This document shows positions 24,281-31,909 of a stretch of DNA of 33,446 bases, in pieces. Below the pieces are notes generated by a model, which did no database searches, was not told the origin of the DNA, and saw only the letters and a program-made list of their open reading frames with translations. Within the stretch, counting starts at the first letter, position 1, and each line of letters begins with the position of its first letter. The position numbers and the translations under genes are program-made. Source of the DNA: WHTF01 sp964482425. GTDB lineage: Bacteria; Desulfobacterota; Binatia; UBA9968. Where the stretch lies: contig CAYZXN010000303.1 of NCBI GenBank assembly GCA_964482425.1, forward strand, positions 1 to 33,446, written 5' to 3'.

Positions 24281-25063
24281 ATGGGTTCGTTCATTAGTGC
24301 TCGTGACGTTTCACTGGTCTTCAAATCCAAAGACCGAGAACCCGTCACGGCGTTGAGCAACTTCAGCCTCGATATCGCCGAAGGCGAGTTTGTCAGCATT
24401 GTCGGGCCTTCCGGTTGCGGCAAGAGCACGTTTCTCAATATTCTCTTGGGTTTGATGAAGCCCGACAGCGGCGATATGCACTTGAACGGCACACCCATTA
24501 CTGGACCGAGTCAGGAACGCGCTATGGTGTTTCAGGAGTTTGGGTTGCTCCCCTGGAGAACTGTTAAGGCCAATGTTGAACTGGGCCTGGAGCTCAAGGG
24601 AATACCTTCCGCTGAAAGATCACAGCGGTCTTCTTCCCTGATCGAGCTTGTAGGACTCACCGGCTTTGAACAGCATTATCCTCATGAACTTTCCGGCGGT
24701 ATGAAACAGCGCGTCGGCCTGGCGCGCGCGCTGGCCACGGAGCCGGCCGTTTTGCTTATGGATGAGCCCTTCGCGGCGCTCGATGCGCAGACCCGCGACC
24801 TGATGCAGATGGAATTGCTGCTCATTTGGGAACGCACGAAAAAAACCGTGCTGTTCGTGACTCATAGCATAGAAGAGGCGGCCTACCTTTCGGACCGGGT
24901 CATCGTCATGACCGCGCGGCCCGGCCGCACCAAGGACATCCTCGACATCGACCTGCCGCGGCCGAGAGATTACGAGATGCGGCTGACGCCCGAGTTTAAT
25001 GATATCAAGTCGCGCATCTGGGAAGTTCTCAAAGAAGAGCTGAACTCCCGAGGAAAGCCATGA
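24281..25063 (+). CDS. NitT/TauT-type ABC transporter ATP-binding protein
   Basis: This 260-residue ATPase powers an importer of the nitrate/sulfonate/taurine type. Walker A GPSGCGKST is at 42-50, the Q-loop Q85 in VFQEFGLLPW, the signature LSGGMKQR at 137-144, Walker B with DE at 161-162 in LLMDEPFAALD, and the switch H195. The LLPW after the Q-loop is typical of this subfamily. The ATG at 24281 follows GGAGAGGG; a frame open from 24089 adds 64 residues that do not fit the family. Its stop overlaps the first permease ATG (ATGA), so the two are translationally coupled. Confidence 0.94.
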   Translation: MGSFISARDVSLVFKSKDREPVTALSNFSLDIAEGEFVSIVGPSGCGKSTFLNILLGLMKPDSGDMHLNGTPITGPSQERAMVFQEFGLLPWRTVKANVELGLELKGIPSAERSQRSSSLIELVGLTGFEQHYPHELSGGMKQRVGLARALATEPAVLLMDEPFAALDAQTRDLMQMELLLIWERTKKTVLFVTHSIEEAAYLSDRVIVMTARPGRTKDILDIDLPRPRDYEMRLTPEFNDIKSRIWEVLKEELNSRGKP

Positions 25064-25848
25064 CGGCAAAAGGATTTTTCACGGAGCATCGCCGCCTTTG
25101 GCTGGCACTGTGTTCCTTTTTGTTCCTTGTCACCGCCTGGGAGCTGGTGCTGACGTACATCTTTCCCGTGGACCCATTCTTCTTTACCAAGCCGTCGCTC
25201 ATTGGCGAAGCGTTTAAAGACCAGGTTCAAGGCGCCAAACTGTGGCACGACCTGGCGGTCAGCAGTAAGGCGTTTATATGGGGCTTCAGCTTTGCTGTGG
25301 TCGTAGGTATCCCTGTCGGCCTGGTCATGGGTTGGCGACGAAGAGTCGAATACTCCCTCGATCCCTTCCTGACCGCGCTCTATGCCAGTCCGCTGGTTGC
25401 CCTGGCACCGTTGTTCATCATCATCTTTGGCGTGGGCGTGTTGGGAAAAGCGGTTCTGGTTTTTTTGCTGTCGGTTTTCCCTTTCATCTTCAACACATTT
25501 GCCGGAGTCAAATCGACGGACGCGCTGTTGATTAGCGTAATCCGATCCTTCGGCGGCGGCGAGAAGGACCTTTACTTAAAGGTCATACTGCCGAGCACCA
25601 TGCCCTACATCATCGCCGGCGCGCGGCTGGCGATCGGCCGCGGCTTGGTGGGTATCATCGTCGGTGAATTCTATGCCGCGTCCGAAGGGATAGGCTTTGC
25701 CATCTCCCAGGCGGGCGATACTTATCGCTTACCGGATATGTTCGTCGGCATTATCATCCTATCTCTGATTGCGGTCGCCCTGACAGAGATCATGCGCAAG
25801 TTGGAGCTCACAGTGGCGCCGTGGCGAGCAAGCAACGAGGTACGCTGA
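25060..25848 (+). CDS. NitT/TauT-type ABC transporter permease 1
   Basis: This 262-residue inner-membrane permease has about six hydrophobic segments and a C-terminal EAA-type cytoplasmic loop (RSFGGGEKDLYLKVILPSTMPYIIAGARLAIGRGLVGIIVGEF), the contact site for the ATPase. AGGAA lies before the ATG, which overlaps the ATPase stop. Its own stop overlaps the second permease start (TGATG). Substrate is unknown; related systems import nitrate, taurine, aliphatic sulfonates or pyrimidine-like compounds. Confidence 0.93.
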   Translation: MTAKGFFTEHRRLWLALCSFLFLVTAWELVLTYIFPVDPFFFTKPSLIGEAFKDQVQGAKLWHDLAVSSKAFIWGFSFAVVVGIPVGLVMGWRRRVEYSLDPFLTALYASPLVALAPLFIIIFGVGVLGKAVLVFLLSVFPFIFNTFAGVKSTDALLISVIRSFGGGEKDLYLKVILPSTMPYIIAGARLAIGRGLVGIIVGEFYAASEGIGFAISQAGDTYRLPDMFVGIIILSLIAVALTEIMRKLELTVAPWRASNEVR

Positions 25849-26645
25849 TGAAAGCCAAAAATTTACTAAGAGAGCACGAATCGCTTTTGCTGGGAGCCGG
25901 TTTTATCGTGTTCCTCCTGGCGGTCTGGGAGAGCATCCCGCTGTGGTACACCCTACCCAGGGGAATGGCGCTCTTCTTCACGACGCCGTCGAAAATCGCC
26001 GCCGCCTTCTATGCCTTGCTCCTTAACGGCGAAATCGAGAAACACTTTTACGTCAGCGCCGTCGCCTTTCTTGCCGGATTGGGATTGTCCATCATCGTCG
26101 GACTGCCGCTGGGGCTGATCATGGGAAGGTCGTCAACGCTGGAAAACTTGCTGGATCCGTATGTGACGGCGGCCAACGCGACGCCGCGCATCGTGTTCTT
26201 GCCCCTGTTGATTCTCTGGTTTGGCATCGGCATCTGGTCCAAGATTTTAATTGTCTTCGCGGGCGCGGTGTTTCCTTTGCTGATCAACACGTATGTCGGC
26301 GTCAAGAACGTCAACCGCGTCCTGGTCAACGTAGTGAGATCATTCGGCGCCAGCGAGTGGCAACTGATGAAGGTCGTGGTGCTGCCAAATTCGGTACCTT
26401 ACATCATCGCCGGGCTAAGGCTGGCTATCGGCAGAGCGATACTCGGAGTGGTCGTTGGCGAATTTTTTGGTTCGAGCCAGGGATTGGGTTACATGATCGC
26501 TTCAGCAGCGACAAATTATAAGGTGGATGTGGTCTTCGTTGGGGTGGCCATCTTCATGGCGCTTTCAGTGACCCTAACCCTCGCCGTTAAACACGTGGAA
26601 TCGCGGCTGGCGAGTTGGCGGCCTGAGATGGCGAAGAGCTTTTGA
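25848..26645 (+). CDS. NitT/TauT-type ABC transporter permease 2
   Basis: This second permease has 265 residues and is related to the first but clearly different, with the loop RSFGASEWQLMKVVVLPNSVPYIIAGLRLAIGRAILGVVVGEFFG near its C-terminus. Most NitT/TauT importers use a permease homodimer, whereas two separate permease genes here suggest a heterodimer. The ATG at 25848 overlaps the previous stop; a longer frame from 25821 lies inside permease 1. The gene ends at 26645 and converges on the binding-protein gene. Confidence 0.92.
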   Translation: MKAKNLLREHESLLLGAGFIVFLLAVWESIPLWYTLPRGMALFFTTPSKIAAAFYALLLNGEIEKHFYVSAVAFLAGLGLSIIVGLPLGLIMGRSSTLENLLDPYVTAANATPRIVFLPLLILWFGIGIWSKILIVFAGAVFPLLINTYVGVKNVNRVLVNVVRSFGASEWQLMKVVVLPNSVPYIIAGLRLAIGRAILGVVVGEFFGSSQGLGYMIASAATNYKVDVVFVGVAIFMALSVTLTLAVKHVESRLASWRPEMAKSF

Positions 26646-26768
26646 AAATTTCGCTCTCTGCACGCGAGTCCTGAGTCGCAGGTTCCCGTCCACGACGCGA
26701 AAAACGGAGCTGCCCGCGACTCTAGCAAATATCCGCTTACTTCAATTCGGTTGTCTCCCGTCGAAGGA

Positions 26769-27788
26769 TTAGGACTTTGATCCCGGCTTCCTCCCCATCT
26801 CTTTCAGCACTTCATTAACGATACTTCGGTCAACGAACTGGTCCAGATCCGGCAGCGGCTTTCCCTGGGGCCAGCCAAGCTCCGGCGTGGTGCGGGATTC
26901 AAAAAGATCTTTGATTAAATCAGGCGGCATTTCGGGACTGTACTTGTCGTAAACCTGATTATAGATGCTTTCGACCACTTTAGCGTCATTGATTTCAAAA
27001 TACTTCTGGATGACCTCCATCGTGCCTTTTTTGTTTTCCCTGATATAATCCGTCGCCTTGATGATGCCCCGAGTGAATCGCTTCACGACATCGCGTTTCT
27101 CTTTGATAAAATCCCTGTGCGTCAGAAAGGTCCCGCCCAACCGCGGAATATAATCGCCGGTTCGCATGAGAATTTTCATGCCTTCTTTCTCCGCGCGCGC
27201 CGCATGAGGGAAAGAAAGAACTCCGCCGTGGATTGAGCCTCGAATGAGCGCCGCGATACGGTCCGGCTCACCGGTGAAGCTGATGACTCTGTAGTCTTTG
27301 CCAGGCTGCATCTTAAAGTGCTTGCCGAGTGTGATGACGATTTCGCTGTAATCTGCGGAGCCGGGACGGCCGAGGCCCAAGGTCTTGCCGCGCAGATCCT
27401 CGACCCGCTTGATATCCGGCGTCGTCGTCAGCGTCCATTGTGAGATCAAAGATTCACCGACAAAAAATACCAGCGGCGCGCCTTTGAGCATCGCTTCCGA
27501 TCCGCCGCCGGGTATCGGCGTGAACTCAATTTCCTTGGCGATGGTCGCTCTGACCAGCACACCGGCCGTGGCAGCGATGAAATTACTTTCCAGACCCTCC
27601 GCCTTCAAAAATCCTTTGTCTATGGCAACGTAGGACGGAATATGAAAGCCGCTGCCACCGACGGTTCTACCGATCTTGACCGATTGCGCGAATGCGCCGC
27701 TGCTGACGCCCAGCATGACGAACCACACAGACACCATCGTGGCCACACTCTTCCAGGCATATCCGTGTTGAGAACTTAGCATGTTCAT
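26769..27788 (-). CDS. NMT1/ThiY-like ABC transporter substrate-binding protein
   Basis: This 339-residue periplasmic binding protein has a signal peptide (hydrophobic stretch about 17-34, ending SGAFAQ). Mature features fit the NMT1/SsuA class: YVAIDKGFLKAEGLESNFIA, then GGGSEAMLKGAPLVFFVGES, VEDLRGKTLGLGRPGSADYSEI and FTRGIIKATDYIRENKKGTMEVI. AAAGGAGAG precedes the ATG at 27788. It lies beside the importer genes but on the opposite strand, ending 123 bases from permease 2, and has its own promoter. It is the likely partner of that importer, though the pairing is inferred from position only. Confidence 0.92.
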   Translation of the reverse strand: MNMLSSQHGYAWKSVATMVSVWFVMLGVSSGAFAQSVKIGRTVGGSGFHIPSYVAIDKGFLKAEGLESNFIAATAGVLVRATIAKEIEFTPIPGGGSEAMLKGAPLVFFVGESLISQWTLTTTPDIKRVEDLRGKTLGLGRPGSADYSEIVITLGKHFKMQPGKDYRVISFTGEPDRIAALIRGSIHGGVLSFPHAARAEKEGMKILMRTGDYIPRLGGTFLTHRDFIKEKRDVVKRFTRGIIKATDYIRENKKGTMEVIQKYFEINDAKVVESIYNQVYDKYSPEMPPDLIKDLFESRTTPELGWPQGKPLPDLDQFVDRSIVNEVLKEMGRKPGSKS

Positions 27789-27833
27789 GAGACATCTCTC
27801 CTTTCACATCGCTAACGGCGCGAAGTGGGGCCT

Positions 27834-27862
27834 AGCATAGTCCCCCGTGGCGGTTTAGACAA
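27834..27862 (-). promoter_or_regulatory. Candidate promoter of the substrate-binding protein gene
   Basis: On the minus strand TTGTCT (27862-27857) and TATGCT (27839-27834) are separated by 17 bases, giving a leader of about 40 bases to the start at 27788. It lies back to back with the promoter of the epimerase gene. Confidence 0.42.
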
Positions 27863-27876
27863 GCGGTTTTCACTGT

Positions 27877-27905
27877 TTGACAGCTGCGCTTCTCCAACCT
27901 AGTGT
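27877..27905 (+). promoter_or_regulatory. Candidate promoter of the epimerase gene
   Basis: A perfect -35 TTGACA (27877-27882) is followed after 17 bases by TAGTGT (27900-27905). The leader is about 20 bases and contains the AGGAGG ribosome binding site. Confidence 0.5.
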
Positions 27906-27931
27906 ATTCAGCGATAGCAGGAGGACACGCT

Positions 27932-28882
27932 ATGAATATTCTGATTACCGGTGCCGGACTCATCGGCGCCCATACCGCACGGCATGCCGTTGATGCAGGC
28001 AACAAAGTCGTTCTCTTCGATCTTTCTCCTAACCGCGACTACATTCAGAAAATTTGCGGCAAAGATCGCGTTGAGGTGGTCGCAGCCGACATGCGCGATC
28101 TGCCGGCGCTGTTGAGCGCGCTGGAGCGCTCCAATGTGGACACTCTGGTGCATACCGCCGGTCTGATCGGCTCCCGGGTACAGGAGAACTCCTATACCGG
28201 CGCCACCAACAATATCCTCGGAACCGTCAATGTTTTGGAAGCGGCCCGTCTGCGCGGGTTGCGCCGGGTCGTTTATATCAGCACGTTCGGCGTGTACGAC
28301 CGTGCTAAGATCGATGACACATTGGTTCGAGAGACCCATCCGATCGGCGGCCATAATCTCTATGCGACAACCAAAGTCTGCTCCGAGCATCTCGTTCATG
28401 CCTATGCTGCCATGTACAAGCTGGATACGGCGATTATCAGACCCGGCGGCGTGTTTGGGCGCGGCTTTTACGTTGGCGGTTCAACCGTCGGTAAAGTCAT
28501 GCGCGATCTCGCTTTGAGTATCATCAAGGGTGATCCTATCACGCTCGATGCGAACACCTACGGCTTAAACGAGTACGTTTACGGCAAGGACGTGGGCTTG
28601 GCGGTTTTTCTTGCCTGCCAAAAAGAGAATCTCGGGCAAAGGATTTATAATGCCGGCTCGGGTGTGGTCACAGGGCCCGAAGATCTCGCGCAGCTCATAA
28701 AAGAACTATCACCCAACGTCAAGGTCACGGTTTCTGGAAAGGTCAGAGCCGATGGAAAAAAGAATATTCCGCTCGACCTGAGTGTCTCCAAAGCCGAGCT
28801 CGGTTACACGCCCCGTTTTCCGTTAAAGGAAGCACTCAGAGACTATATGGATGAGTTGTGGAACGACGGCGCGCGGGGTTAG
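27932..28882 (+). CDS. NAD-dependent epimerase/dehydratase (extended SDR)
   Basis: This 316-residue protein is an extended short-chain dehydrogenase of the sugar-nucleotide epimerase type. The Rossmann motif GAGLIGAHT is at 7-15, with D30 at the end of the second strand suggesting NAD rather than NADP. The catalytic triad is S117 (YISTFGVY), Y144 and K148 (LYATTK). IIRPGGVFGRG and the C-terminal LGYTPRFPLKEALRDYMD are family-like. AGGAGG precedes the ATG at 27932; a frame from 27902 adds ten residues without support. The substrate cannot be told; it could be a sugar nucleotide or a smaller hydroxy compound. It is divergent from the binding-protein gene. Confidence 0.9.
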   Translation: MNILITGAGLIGAHTARHAVDAGNKVVLFDLSPNRDYIQKICGKDRVEVVAADMRDLPALLSALERSNVDTLVHTAGLIGSRVQENSYTGATNNILGTVNVLEAARLRGLRRVVYISTFGVYDRAKIDDTLVRETHPIGGHNLYATTKVCSEHLVHAYAAMYKLDTAIIRPGGVFGRGFYVGGSTVGKVMRDLALSIIKGDPITLDANTYGLNEYVYGKDVGLAVFLACQKENLGQRIYNAGSGVVTGPEDLAQLIKELSPNVKVTVSGKVRADGKKNIPLDLSVSKAELGYTPRFPLKEALRDYMDELWNDGARG

Positions 28883-28929
28883 CCGTGTTCATTGGATCTC
28901 AGGCGAGCAAAATACTGCCGCTTCTAGTT

Positions 28930-28968
28930 CGCCGACGGAAAAAAATCGGCTAAACTGCGCGGCAGTTT
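28930..28968. terminator. Hairpin between convergent epimerase and GT2 genes
   Basis: AAACTGC (28952-28958) and GCAGTTT (28962-28968) form a perfect 7-base-pair hairpin with a three-base loop. For the minus strand (GT2) it begins three bases after the stop and is followed by a run of seven T (complement of A-tract near 28939-28945) about six bases later. A second, smaller stem GCCGA/TCGGC flanks that tract. Likely a terminator for the GT2 gene and perhaps for both sides. Confidence 0.45.
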
Positions 28969-28970
28969 CC

Positions 28971-29681
28971 CTAGTCCTTGATGCGAAACTTCAACATGCA
29001 GTAGAGCGCCGAAAAACCGTCTTTCCAGGTTATTTTTTTTCCCTCTTCATAGGTGCGGCCATGATAGGAAATCGGCACCTCGTAAAAGCGGCACCGTCTC
29101 TTGGCCAGCTTCATGGTGATTTCGGGTTCGAAACCGAAGCGGCTCGATTCTAAGTGGATGCCTTTCAGAACCTCGGCCCGAAACACCTTATAACCGACTT
29201 CCATGTCGGAGAGGTTCAGGTTGGTTAACATGTTGGAGATCAAGGTGAGCATTCTGTTGCCCATCGAATGCCAAAAGAACAGCACGCGGTGCGCGCCGCC
29301 GCCCGCGAATCGCGTTCCGTAAACGACATCGGCGAGACCGCGCTCTATGGGCTGGAGAAGCGCGGGATAGTCTTGCGGATCGTATTCGAGATCGGCATCC
29401 TGGACAATCACCACATCGCCGGTGACAAACGCTAATGCTGTTTTCAAGGCGGCCCCTTTGCCCTGGTTGTACGGCTGCAAATGAACCTTGACATCATTCA
29501 GCGGGTCCGGCGCGTGCTCGTGTTCTTTCTGCAATCGCGCCAAAATCTCCCTGCTTCGATCTTTGGAACCGTCATCCACAAGAATGATTTCTTTGGGCAA
29601 CTGGACGGCACGCACCCTGCGGACAACTTCCTCGAGAGTACGCTCCTCGTTGTAAACCGGAATCAGAACGGAGAGCTTCAC
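28971..29681 (-). CDS. Family 2 glycosyltransferase (dolichol-phosphate mannose synthase-like)
   Basis: This 236-residue enzyme has the GT-A fold of family 2: LIPVYNEERTLEEVV at 6-20, DDGSKDRS at 36-43, NQGKGAALKTAL near 72-83 and the metal-binding DAD at 95-97. FGFEPEITMKLAKRRCRFYEVPISYHGRTYEEGKKI is typical of dolichyl/polyprenyl-phosphate mannosyl- or glucosyltransferases. It has no C-terminal membrane segments, so it is probably a peripheral membrane enzyme. The start is a GTG at 29681 that overlaps the PAC2 stop by four bases (GTGA), showing translational coupling. manC at 21.5 kb could supply GDP-mannose, but that link is speculative. Confidence 0.9.
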   Translation of the reverse strand: MKLSVLIPVYNEERTLEEVVRRVRAVQLPKEIILVDDGSKDRSREILARLQKEHEHAPDPLNDVKVHLQPYNQGKGAALKTALAFVTGDVVIVQDADLEYDPQDYPALLQPIERGLADVVYGTRFAGGGAHRVLFFWHSMGNRMLTLISNMLTNLNLSDMEVGYKVFRAEVLKGIHLESSRFGFEPEITMKLAKRRCRFYEVPISYHGRTYEEGKKITWKDGFSALYCMLKFRIKD

Positions 29682-30463
29682 TGTTCGAATTCGCGTTTTT
29701 TGAGTTCGCGGACGTAAGCGGAGAGTTTTGGATCGGCGTTAACCGCATCGTTCAGTTTGGCCTGGAAATCTGCGGCGGCGCGTTCCAACGGGCTCATGTC
29801 GAGCCGAATGCCAAGCCACTGAGTGAGTCGCAACAGTAAAGCCAGCGTCCCGCGCGGATTGGCTGTAACGGAAAGATAATGAGGCAACGCGGCCCACAAG
29901 CTCAAGCTAGGAATTCCAGCCGTGCGGCAGGCCTCGTTCAAAACGCCGATAATGCCGGTGGGTCCCTGATAGCGAGACGGCACCAGATCGAGTTCCTCCA
30001 TCAGCTTGGGATCCGTAGAAAAGCCTGACAGCGGAACCGGCCGGGTGTAAAGCACTTCGTCGAGATACGCCCCCAAGGTCACCAGCATGCCGACACGCGC
30101 TTCGGCGATGAACCGCAGCATCGTCTCGGTAAATGTCCGCCAGCGCAGTTGCGGCTCCACGCCGACCCCGAACACGAAATCCGACTCAGCGCCGATACCG
30201 GCGCCGTAAAAGAAGTCGTAAGAAGGCCAATGAATCTCCCGTTCCTTGCTATCGTTTAAGCGCACGACCGGACGCTGTACAGAGAAGTCGTAGAACTCTT
30301 CCGGATCAATACCGGCGAATTTACGGGCGAGCAATTGATCACACATATAGCGACAGGCTGTGGTGGCGGCAGCGCCGGCATCGCTCCACCCGGCAAAGGA
30401 CAAAATCAGCACGGGATTCTTCAAGGTCGGGCGACTCTCGAATGTGAGAGCTTCGGTAGTCAT
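29678..30463 (-). CDS. PAC2 family protein
   Basis: This 261-residue protein belongs to the PAC2 (proteasome assembly chaperone 2 / DUF75) superfamily. Family features are NPVLILSFAGWSDAGAAATTACRYM near the start, DFYDFSVQRPVVRL-type segment around residue 58, then EARVGMLVTLGAYLDEVLYTRPVP and the GPTGIIGVLNEACRTAGIPSLSLWAALPHYL motif. In archaea and actinobacteria these proteins are linked to proteasome biology; in other bacteria the role is not established. No proteasome gene is in the window. It overlaps the glycosyltransferase gene, so co-expression is certain if both are expressed. Confidence 0.88.
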   Translation of the reverse strand: MTTEALTFESRPTLKNPVLILSFAGWSDAGAAATTACRYMCDQLLARKFAGIDPEEFYDFSVQRPVVRLNDSKEREIHWPSYDFFYGAGIGAESDFVFGVGVEPQLRWRTFTETMLRFIAEARVGMLVTLGAYLDEVLYTRPVPLSGFSTDPKLMEELDLVPSRYQGPTGIIGVLNEACRTAGIPSLSLWAALPHYLSVTANPRGTLALLLRLTQWLGIRLDMSPLERAAADFQAKLNDAVNADPKLSAYVRELKKREFEQ

Positions 30464-30600
30464 GGCCGGAGTTTAACACAATGAGACGCGATTGCTACTG
30501 ATTTTGTGAACGCGGCGGGATGTGGGCGCGATCCGGCGGCTATCAATGGGGACTGGAAGCTGGTTGCCGATTGTTGATATCATGAAACCATCGAGAGCAA

Positions 30601-31335
30601 ATGACAAACAGAATCGCCCTCATTACCGGCGGCGCCCGTGGAATCGGACGCGCAGTGGCTTTGGATTTGGCCTCGCACGGATGGTCCGTGGCGGTGTGTT
30701 ATCGCACCAGCGCAAATGAGGCGCGCGAACTCGTCGACATAATAAAGCGCCGGGGGGCAACCGGCTTGGCCATCCAATGCGATGTGTCAGATCCCAGCGC
30801 GGCCACGACGATGGTGCAGGACGTGGTACGAAAATGGGGCGGCATCGATGCGCTCATTAACAGCGCCGGTCCTTATCGCCGCGTTTCCTTGCTCGACGAA
30901 ACCAACGAGGGTTGGCATTCAATGTTCGACAACAACCTTCATCCGGTCTTCTACTTGAGCCGAGCGGTCGTTCCATTCATGGCGAAAAAAAAATGGGGCC
31001 GGATTATCTGCTTCAGCATGTCCAACGCCGAGCAACTCGTCGGCCAACCGCAGTTGACGGCTCACTACATTGCCAAAGTCGGTTTAGTGGTTCTGATGCG
31101 GTCACTGGCCCGCCTGGTGGCGCGGGACGGCATCACAGCCAATTGCATCGCGCCCGGCTTCATCGACTCCGGCAGCGCGCCAAAAGTAGAGTTGGATGCG
31201 GCGGTGAAGCGCATTCCGGCGGGCGATCTCGGGACAGTGGAAGAAACGGCCGCCCTTGTCCGCTTCTTGATCTCTGACGAAGCCCGCTATATCAACGGCG
31301 CCAATATTCAAATCAGCGGCGCATGGGGAGTTTAG
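30601..31335 (+). CDS. Short-chain dehydrogenase/reductase (FabG-like)
   Basis: This 244-residue classical SDR binds NAD(P) through TGGARGIGRAVA at 9-20 and has INSAGPYR (the NNAG-type motif, with Ser at its second position). The catalytic tyrosine and lysine are in HYIAK, followed by ARLVARDGITANCIAPGFIDSG. The catalytic serine is probably one of those in SMSN, spaced slightly further from the tyrosine than usual. The nearest well-known relatives are 3-oxoacyl-ACP reductases, but no fatty acid genes are nearby, so the substrate is open. GAGAG precedes the ATG. A TPR gene follows after four bases. Confidence 0.9.
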   Translation: MTNRIALITGGARGIGRAVALDLASHGWSVAVCYRTSANEARELVDIIKRRGATGLAIQCDVSDPSAATTMVQDVVRKWGGIDALINSAGPYRRVSLLDETNEGWHSMFDNNLHPVFYLSRAVVPFMAKKKWGRIICFSMSNAEQLVGQPQLTAHYIAKVGLVVLMRSLARLVARDGITANCIAPGFIDSGSAPKVELDAAVKRIPAGDLGTVEETAALVRFLISDEARYINGANIQISGAWGV

Positions 31336-31339
31336 AGCC

Positions 31340-31825
31340 ATGACCTGCTCTGAGGATCATACGAAGGCATTGGAGATTGTGCAGAGAGCCATGAATCACC
31401 AGATGGCCGGAGAAATCGACGAATCGATTCGTTTATACAAGCAGTCGATCGCTCTCTGCGCCACCGCCGACGCCCATACTTACCTGGGCTGGGCCTACAG
31501 TTTCCACGGTAGAATCGACGAAGCCATAGCCCAATGCGAAATCGCGATTCAGCTCGACCCGCAGTTCGGCAATCCTTACAACGATATCGGTGTCTACCTC
31601 ATGCAGCAGCAAAAATTCGATGAGGCGATCCCCTGGCTCGAGAAAGCCAAACAAGCAAAACGTTATGAGCCGCGACATTTTCCTTACATCAACCTGGGGC
31701 GAGTCTATATGAGCAAGGGCATGCTGCAGAAGGCGATCGAGGAGTTTAGCGGCGCTCTTGAAATGAATCCGGACGACGAGGAACTCGCCAGAATTTTGGA
31801 AGAGTTGCGGAACAAACTTCAATAA
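31340..31825 (+). CDS. Tetratricopeptide repeat protein
   Basis: This 161-residue protein consists almost entirely of about four TPR units: HQMAGEIDESIRLYKQSIAL, then AHTYLGWAYSFHGRIDEAIA, NPYNDIGVYLMQQQKFDEAI and PYINLGRVYMSKGMLQKAIE. It has no signal peptide and is likely a cytoplasmic protein-binding scaffold. It starts four bases after the SDR stop, so the two form a small operon. The sequence resembles a class of small TPR proteins found beside unrelated enzyme genes; a partner cannot be named. Confidence 0.88.
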   Translation: MTCSEDHTKALEIVQRAMNHQMAGEIDESIRLYKQSIALCATADAHTYLGWAYSFHGRIDEAIAQCEIAIQLDPQFGNPYNDIGVYLMQQQKFDEAIPWLEKAKQAKRYEPRHFPYINLGRVYMSKGMLQKAIEEFSGALEMNPDDEELARILEELRNKLQ

Positions 31826-31840
31826 GTGTCGGGACAAACA

Positions 31841-31864
31841 AGCAAAAGCCGATTCACTTTTGCT
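31841..31864. repeat. AT-rich inverted repeat between convergent genes
   Basis: AGCAAAAG (31841-31848) and CTTTTGCT (31857-31864) are perfect inverted copies with an eight-base loop, in the 84-base gap between the converging TPR and aminotransferase genes. It may act as a weak bidirectional terminator, but the stem is short and no separate T tract follows. Confidence 0.35.
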
Positions 31865-31909
31865 GCGGAGATCTCGCCATGCCGGCCTGATCTGAACAGG
31901 AGATAGCGT

